From Trichopria drosophilae (lineage: Eukaryota > Arthropoda > Insecta > Hymenoptera > Diapriidae): a DNA stretch of 64,000 bases. The DNA lies in assembly GCA_030407085.1 (NCBI GenBank), contig CM059585.1, forward strand, positions 110,349,501 through 110,413,500, in the 5' to 3' direction. A model generated the notes under the pieces. That model did not search any database and had not been told where the DNA came from. It was given only the letters and a program-made list of their open reading frames with translations. The translations under genes were made by a program, and so were the position numbers. This document shows positions 56,728 to 64,000 of the stretch, one piece after another (position 1 is the stretch's first letter; the number at the start of each line of letters is the position of its first letter).

Positions 56728-57440
56728 AGTATTTATTTATTTATTTATTAATTAACGGGTTATAACCCAATAACAAAAAAAGAAATACAGAATAGTATAA
56801 ATGCAAATTAGCATAAAATATGTATATAATGCCATATGTAAAGCGCCAACAAGAACAAAAACACAGCTATTACTAATGTTTAAATGAAATGTAAAGAACT
56901 TATATAATAATCACATTTAATTAAATTTATATAACGTATATTTCATTCTTGAAACCACACTATTTAAACTAACGTTAAATAATAAATCAAAACCAGTTGA
57001 ATTTCCATCAAAATTTTCATTGAAGAGATTATACATTCGGTTCACTGGAGGATTACTGATGTAATTACTTGTCGCAACAGGTGGATATAGAATATGTAGT
57101 TCGAGTGAAATGCATACGTTGGGTTTGCAAATGGAATCATATTAAACAGTTGTTCACAGTTCATGGTTTTCCGCACCAATTTCACTAGAAAGATGATATC
57201 GTTGGCTTTACGAATCGAAGTAAGAGTTGGTAGCATGCATTTTGTAGCGATTGTGGTAAAGTCGTGTTCACGAATCGACATAGGCTCTCCAGATTTATAT
57301 GCCAAATAGCGTAAAAACTTGTGTTGAATCATTTCGATGCTATTCGCATCGACATTGTATTATGGTGCCCAAACACAAGAAGCATACGTCAAACCAGGAC
57401 GAATAGGCGCACTGCACAAATACCGTATTGCAGATCAGCT
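56728..57440 (-). pseudogene. C-terminal remnant of a LINE reverse transcriptase
   Basis: On the minus strand: APIRPGLTYASCVWAP, a stop, then IEMIQHKFLRYLAYKSGEP, LPTLTSIRKANDIIFLVKLV and, after another break, NRMYNLFNENFD. This is the usual end of insect jockey/CR1-like RT proteins. The 3' end has a GGGTTATAACCC hairpin and an (AATA)n tail, here (TATT)n at 56729-56748 on the plus strand. It is 5'-truncated and carries stops. Confidence 0.75.
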
Positions 57441-57640
57441 TTTAAAAACTTGAGTGTTCCACTTTATAAACCCAAAAGTTTTTAAAGCTTTGTTCCTTAT
57501 ATTAATGTAAAATTACCGTTATACGTTCTTTCTTTCATTACACATTTTTTACAGCGTACAGTGGTTACCATCCGCATCATATTTTTATATTGAAATTTAT
57601 AAATTTTAGTAGCTTGTGTATAAATCTCTACCCTGGTAAA

Positions 57641-57766
57641 AATGGAAGCATACGCATACGCTTAAATTCCAAATTCACGCCTGTTAAACGCTGTACGTAC
57701 GAATTGCAAAAAGAAGCGTGAATTTAGACATTTAGGCGTATGCGTACACTTTGATTTTTAGCAGGG
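57641..57766. mobile_element. 126-bp MITE with CCCTGG/CCCTGC termini
   Basis: The left end CCCTGGTAAAAATGGAAGC is identical to that at 16234; the right end, read inward, is CCCTGCTAAAAATCAAAG. The interior matches the tandem units at 55977-56480. Sequence right of it (to ~57880) repeats 56470-56580. Confidence 0.7.
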
Positions 57767-57879
57767 TATGTTTAAGGAATTTGCATGTATATAATTGAAC
57801 AAAGCAGAGAATGCGAATGAAAATATAAAAAAATAACTGAAATTAATATGTACATGGAGTATATAGTTTGGTTTACTAT

Positions 57880-59103
57880 GTGGACAAAATGAAAGTAATG
57901 ATCAAGTCCGATGATAATATTGTCAAGTTGTAAGACTATATTAACGATGATGGATGATCGCACTTGAACATCAATGTTATATCTGCTATCACCAAATGTC
58001 AGCAATATGTCCATCATCGTGTGAATAAACTATAGATAAATAAGCTTGGAAGCATCTTATATTAGAAAATAAGAACAATTTATTACAAGCAGAAACAATA
58101 CATGTTTTATGAAATATAATTTTTTTATATATTCTTAAACAGCAAATACCTCTGAAAGAAATGTTAATTTTGATTAAGTATAATGCAAAACTCTTAAATT
58201 AGAGCACTTTTTCAAGGCCCCATATCTGAAGGGACTTGCATGTATACGATATTGCAACAGCAGTGGAACACTGATTGCAAGCACTTTGCAATGCTGCTTC
58301 CAAATCGTTGTTCGTCATTGATCAATAAAATAATTTGTTAGAAATTTGACATTGCAAGCCTTTTTGTTTAAATTGTGAAAACATTGTTAAGCTATTATGC
58401 AATGTTGAATTTAAATAAACCGATAGTAAGGTGATGCCCTTGAACAAATAAAATATATGTAAAGAATTTTTTTATTGGTATACTTTTAGTGACATATAAA
58501 GTCAGATTTTTAAGTTTATGTCGAAAAGTTAATATCTATGGTGGCAATAACTATATTGATCTACAGACTTTCACTAAAATGATATGTTTAGCATGAAAAT
58601 CTGTTTTATATATTTGCAAATATTATTTCATCAAGCAAAGCTTTCTTTTTAAATGTTGATTTGGAACTATATTTAAATATTCTAAACTAATTATAAAATA
58701 GTTTATTTTGATGTACTTGCACTGAGAGAAATTTCTTTTTGTTTTGTATGGGCCTGTCGGTGCTACATTTGCTCCAGCAGTATAAGACATAGGTTTTTCA
58801 CCACTACACTATTAATTCTTACATAGGAGTACCCTTGCAAAACAAAGATTGTTAAATAAGGAATATAATTTACTTTATTTTAATTATTATTATTATTATG
58901 CTTGACCAATACAAATATGAATCGATATTATTTGTTGTTTTGACGCTATTATTTAAATTAAGTATACATACATAAAAACATTGCATTCTGTTTAAAAAAA
59001 ATAAATTCATATATTTAACCATATATATTAATAGTTTAATTATCAGTATGTATCATACAATTAAATTTTAGAATATGTTTAAATTCACTTATTTTTATTG
59101 CAG
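57880..59103. other. AT-rich sequence upstream of the THAP exon
   Basis: No coding or repeat structure I can support. It would be intron or 5' flank of the THAP gene. Confidence 0.4.
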
Positions 59104-62100
59104 CATGAGTCGTGTATGCGTCGTCCTAGGCTGTACATCAAAGTGGAATACACCTTCTCACCGTTTCCCACAAAATGAGCAGATATCCCTTGAATGGCAA
59201 AGAAGAGTGCGATCTTCAAAGCTACATGGGAAATCTGTGAAGGAAGTATCCGGCTACTGTGTATGCTTTCGTCATTTCAGTGATGAATGCTACACACCGG
59301 GTACACGCACACGCAAGCTACGTCCTGGATCTATACCAACGCTGGAGCTTCCAGAGGAAGAAGTGTCGCCTGCCAGACACGTTACCTGCAATCAGCAGCT
59401 CCATGAAGACGAAAATGTGACAGATACAATTGTAAGGGAACTGTCGCAATGTGTTGTATCCGAAGAAATTATAGATGAGCCAGGATCACCAAATGAAGAA
59501 GAAAGTATTCCAATGGACCAACTGAGCATGGGTGAAACTTCAGGAGTACCAGGACCATCAACTGGATATCAAGAAGAGGACAGCGATGAAGATCTTGAAG
59601 AAGCAGATGCACTATTAAGTAAGTAAACACAAACTTCACAATATATAATTAAAAGATTCTTTGATCAAATAAAATCATAAGTTTTAATAGCATTTATCAA
59701 TATATGTTCACATCTTATTTTTATTTTGTTCATTATGTATATGTATGTCTACCATGAATTTATTAACACTGTCTCCCACAAATGTCTATGGTATAAAGCA
59801 TGAATTAAATTAGAAGGCGAAATATTTCAAACAGATCGGACTAACAATAAGAATAAAAGGAGTTTTATAAACCACTAAGGTTTTATCCCACTCTTGAAAG
59901 CGGGAAATTCAAATAGCATTTCGTTTATTTAAAATTGAAACAGTGTATTTGAAATAAAGTTCAATGACAGATTCATTGATTAGCAAAAAAATGTGTGTGT
60001 ATATATATGTACGCACACAAACACACATTTTTTTAATTATATAAATTTATTGTATATTTGCATATGTAGTTTTGTCATCGTTTTAAGACTTCCATCGCAT
60101 AAAAACATATTCGAACAATATATTTACATATACAAGCTATATTATATTTTATCAATATTTCTTTTAATCATAACAATAATAATAATAATAGTGATGGTGA
60201 TTTTTTTCTTAATGGTAATATTATCTTCATTGCGTAATTAACTTATGATTACTTATAATAAATTATTTTTCATATTTATAACATATGTAATAATATTTAA
60301 TGAAAAACAATAAAAAATAACTAGATTGATATATTTTAAAATAGAAAATTTTAGAATGATTATAAATAATAACGTATTATGTTTTTAGGACCACAAATTC
60401 CATTTTAGCATTTATGCACATCACCTTATTGAAATATTTCGCCCCTGAAATGTGACATTTTTCATAAACAAATTTTGTTTTTATTATTTTAAGATTATCA
60501 GATTTTACAATATAATTACACAATTGAACGAACCTTCTAGGTGAAGTTCGATTCTAATTGTATGAGCACCTCCTATGAATAAGTCAACTCGAAGTTCCCC
60601 AACTTCATATATGTATACCTTTTTGTCACAATGTTTCAAAGTATATAAAAGAATCTACCTATCAATCTTTCATATTAACTGATATATTTTAAAGTGCTGT
60701 CGTATATTCGGGAAAAAACGATGTGTAATAGATTATTGGGAATACTTAGCTTTAAGTGGTGGGTTTTCGATCTATTCATGAAGTTGGGCTACTACGAGTT
60801 GATCTAGAGGAGGAGGTGCGAAATACAATTTCCAATTAATAATAAGTTTTAGGAACATTTTAAAAAATGTTTAGTCATGAGAATCATGATATGTAATATG
60901 GGCTGCATTTATTTTCTATTGAAACCCGGCTATTTGTACAAAATTGATTCAGTAAAAATATGGCAAAAGTAAGCGAAGGGAATTATACTGGAAAGTTATT
61001 TACAGATGCAGGAAAATTAAACATTTTGAAAGACTATAATATGGTTATTTACAACGCAAATATGTTTATTTATATAATATCTCAGCAATCGAAAATGGAT
61101 TTAAAAGTGTTAAAAAATTGAATGCTATTTAATACATTTGAAATCAAATTTTGTCCCTCAAAATGTACCAATATGTATTAAAAAGGATTCAAAATTTCGA
61201 ATGCTTTTTAATGCATCTGTATGCATTTTTTCTTCTAAAAATGTATTGATATGTATTGAAAGTAATGCCCAATTTGAATGCTTTACAATGCGCGTGAATT
61301 TACTTTTATTCCTCAATAATGTAGTAGAAGGTACGAAAAAGGATTAAAAATTCTAATCCTTTTCAGTGCATCCGAATGCTTTCCGTTTTATTTACATTCG
61401 CTTAAAATTTATTGCTTTGATTTATCGGGTCCTCGAGCGCTGAAAAGGCGTTTACATTTTTTTTCTTTTTTCATAAATAAATTCGTTATAACTAGCAGTA
61501 AATATTTATGCTATTTGAGGCTGTTTTATTACGTTGAAATAAGAAAAACCAATTCGAAATGTTTTGCATCATATTTAATATGTAATAATAACTAATGATT
61601 TATCTTTTCGAACCGACAGATACGACAAAACATTCGTATTTCGACGCAATAAATCATATAAAACCATGGAAATACAAAGTCCTTATTGCAATTGATGCTA
61701 CAAAAAGTTGATTATACTTTACATTTTTCGATATATTATTTTTGTATTGAAATGTATTCGTACATTAAATAACAAAACAACCGTAGGAATAGAAATGTAT
61801 TCATTACTTTGAGTATTTTAATATTTTATTACTTTTTAGATTCAAATGCATTAATTATATTTTCGATTTTTTCGGTATATTATTTTTGGATTAAAATGCA
61901 TTCAAACGTTAAATATCAAAACCATCATAGGAATAGCAATGCATTAATTACATTGCGTATTGTAATATTTTATTATTTTTGGATTCAATTGCATTGATTT
62001 TATTTTACATTTTTGCAGTATATTATTTTTTGATTGAAATGCATTCAAACGTCAAATATCCAAACATTAATAGGCATAAAAATGCATTCATTATTTTAGG

Positions 62101-63473
62101 TAAATTAATATTTTATTATTTTTGAATTCAAATGCATTCGAATTCGAAATTACCTACCCGTGAATTTAGATACAAATGCATTAAGAATTTCAGATTTTCT
62201 TTTTGGGATTAAAAAGCATTCGAAATGGGCAAATTAGGGATTCGAATGCGATGAAATTAATGCTTTTATATCCACTCCAATGCATTTTCGATTGCTGGGA
62301 TGTATTGCTGTTTTCTAATACATTTTCTGTTATTTTGTTGAAACATATTTCTTTTTGCATTGATAATATCACGACCAACATAATCCACCCACGAATAATG
62401 AAGCCATTATGAACAGTAATGTATACTCATATCTGCGTATTGTATATTCTATGAGACCAAGATATTTTCCAAAATTTATTCTTTAGTGGCGACCTTAAAA
62501 ATGATACCTTGCCTCCAATTTGATTATGACATTTGCAATCAGCGTACAAACATTTTTCGGAATTTATGGTTACATATACCAAAAATTGTAGGTGTTAACT
62601 TCTAGAGGTACCTAATAATGCTAATTTTCTTTTTTTATCATAGCCCTAATAAACCCCCTAAACTTCCGTTAAAAAATGCATGACGTCCAGGTAACTAACT
62701 TTGATGAGTGATATCTATCACCAAAGAAAAATTTAAATTATTGCTTTTAAAAGAAACTGTGCGTTTTTATTCACTCCAAAGTGAAAAGTTCTGCAAAATT
62801 TCCTGCATATGCGTGTGCATACGTGCGTGCATACATATGTTTATGATAAAAAATGAAATAACCTATATTAAAATAAAACTAGTTTTGGAGTGGAGCATCG
62901 CTCTCTTTGCTCGCTCAGAAACTTCGACCCTGCAGCAAGTCGGGTATTCTTTATTACTCGTTCGTTTATCAACAGCTTAAGGTTTTATTCTAAAATTACA
63001 CATTAATTAGAAAATTCACGTCAGCTCGTTTATGTCGTATTTGCCGGTATTAGCAATTTTTAGTTTTTGTGATATTATTTTTTGATAAATTCCAATCCCA
63101 TTTCTTCCATAATAGTAATATTGTATTTGTTCTTTATATATTATTTATTATCTGCATTTAGTGTGAAAAAATAAATTCGTTTTAAAAATAATCAGGTGCA
63201 GCGACTGCATCTGCGGCGTATGACAGAAGACATCGACGATTGAGTCTGAAGAGGTTCTCCCCAGACTCCTTAGATCAGAAAGGGCAGCGGCTTCTAGCGA
63301 TAGCGAAGGCTATTCAGAAGAAAGCCAGACAGAACGCGCAAAAGGTCAGAAGCCTTAAACACCAATTGAAGAACGCGCGAACAATAGCCCAGGAAAGTTC
63401 ATTAAAGTCTGCATTAGAATCGGTAAACCCTGCGCCCAAATTCAGATTTCAGGTTAACTTTCCAAATTTATAA
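59104..63473 (+). CDS. THAP-domain protein, two exons in window
   Basis: Coding exon 1 is 59104-59618 (ATG at 59105 right after acceptor TTTATTGCAG; donor A-GTAAGT). Exon 2 starts at 63196 after AATAATCAG, and the split codon A+GT gives Ser. The protein begins MSRVCVVLGC with the THAP C2CH zinc ligands C5, C10, C54 and H57, an invariant-type Trp near 31 and a SIPTL loop (76-80) like the AVPTIF motif. Then comes an acidic linker (about 85-170), then from exon 2 a very basic helical stretch (AYDRRHRRLSLKRFSPDSLD ... KAIQKKARQNAQKVRSLKHQ) of coiled-coil type. If read to the stop at 63473 the protein has 263 aa; a donor at 63423 (TCG-GTAAAC, phase 0) could lead to exons outside the window. THAP proteins bind DNA; many derive from P-like transposases. 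No catalytic domain is visible. Confidence 0.75.
60535..60825. mobile_element. Imperfect inverted repeat in the THAP intron
   Basis: The GAGCACCTCC...AAGTCAACTCG...CCCAACTTCAT order at 60560-60610 returns inverted at 60775-60825 with several mismatches. MITE-like, non-coding. Confidence 0.5.
61660..62145 (+). repeat. ~144-bp tandem repeat in the THAP intron
   Basis: AATGCATTCAAACGT-type words recur at about 61751, 61894 and 62038, each followed by TAATATTTTATTATTTTT and GGATTCAA. Related AATGCATT words extend from 61130 to 62300. Confidence 0.7.
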
Positions 63474-64000
63474 CCTTTTTCCCAAACCTCAACATCTTAT
63501 ACTTTCTTAGTTCCTTATTAGACATTTAACCTAAAGTGAATAAGTATTAAACACAATTGTAAAGTTTGAAAGCACAGGATGAGTTCCAATAAGAATAACA
63601 GAGCCGAAGAGAGTTTTAGATTATTGGATACATTTTAGAAACCTCAATGTTTTATCGCTGGAATAATACTATGCATAAGAAATATTGTCACTGAAAATTC
63701 TTTATAAAATGAGCCTTCGTTCAATATTAACGTAAGTAACATACATGTAATAATCTTAAAAGCTTAAACTGCCTTTGGTTATCTAATTCTTATTAAAACG
63801 CATTAAGACATCAATCTTTGTTATTTATATTCACTGTAATTTTAATACATAATACATGTACGTCTATTTTACAGTAAGCCAATGAAAATTTAAATACCAA
63901 TTATCAAGAGTATAGAATTCGTTCTAATAAGAATTACAGTTTCAAAAGGAGTTCATCGTATTCAGATAATAGGACACATTCTACAGTTTTAATATTTAAT
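63474..64000. other. No feature recognised to the window end
   Basis: AT-rich; may be intron or 3' flank of the THAP gene. Confidence 0.4.

Overview
The window is eukaryotic nuclear DNA, AT-rich and very repeat-dense, from an insect. A TE-rich hymenopteran such as a gall or parasitoid wasp is my best guess. The guess rests on the element mix (BEL/Pao, Gypsy, I-like LINE, a DD41D mariner, Transib, FLYWCH-MULE), on short GT-AG introns, and on THAP and DUF4806-like genes. There are no operons, rRNAs, tRNAs or CRISPR arrays. Most open frames longer than 60 codons are chance or lie inside repeats; the real genes are mostly split by introns and only appear when exons are joined by phase.

Layout. 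1-3.5 kb: a minus-strand BEL/Pao gag-protease fragment abuts a perfect 16-bp poly-C minisatellite (31 units), followed by a Gypsy-type leader, a tRNA-Lys primer site and an orphan gag frame. 3.7-5.1 kb: a nested palindrome with a sister copy at 35.1-36.4 kb. 5.7-15.7 kb (minus): a multi-exon FLYWCH/MULE-transposase-like gene whose exons join in phase. One ~5-kb intron of it holds an apparently complete Transib (RAG1-like) transposase gene with its own small intron and a relic Transib copy. 16.2-17.6 kb: a non-autonomous element with CCCTGG termini. 18.3-20.2 kb: an LTR- or promoter-like region feeding a two-exon gene whose first ATG exists only after splicing. 20.5-32.1 kb: four palindromic elements, tandem repeats, a decayed second MULE transposase, and an LTR-like promoter with a perfect four-unit heat-shock element directly upstream of a TATA box. 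32.5-33.3 kb (minus): a small spliced DUF4806-like gene. 34.1-35.0 kb: another palindrome.

36.4-44 kb holds an I-type LINE (zinc-knuckle ORF1; endonuclease-RT-RNase H ORF2). Its ORF2 is split by a 1420-bp solo LTR with a clean AACC target duplication. 47.2-50.4 kb holds a rosa-like (DD41D) mariner with long terminal repeats built of 279-bp units. It stands back to back in a TA microsatellite with two fused palindromic elements (50.4-52.5 kb). 55.3-55.8 kb is a CpG-rich promoter candidate. 56.0-57.8 kb holds a tandem array, a LINE relic and a small MITE. 59.1-63.5 kb (plus) is a two-exon THAP-domain gene running toward the window end.

The genes do not form one pathway. The common thread is mobile DNA, including host-like genes built from transposase parts (FLYWCH-MULE, possibly THAP) and palindromic elements that carry clusters of transcription-factor-like motifs (YY1/Pho-like ATGGCGG and nuclear-receptor-like TCAAGGTCA). 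All assignments come from reading the sequence; no database search was run.
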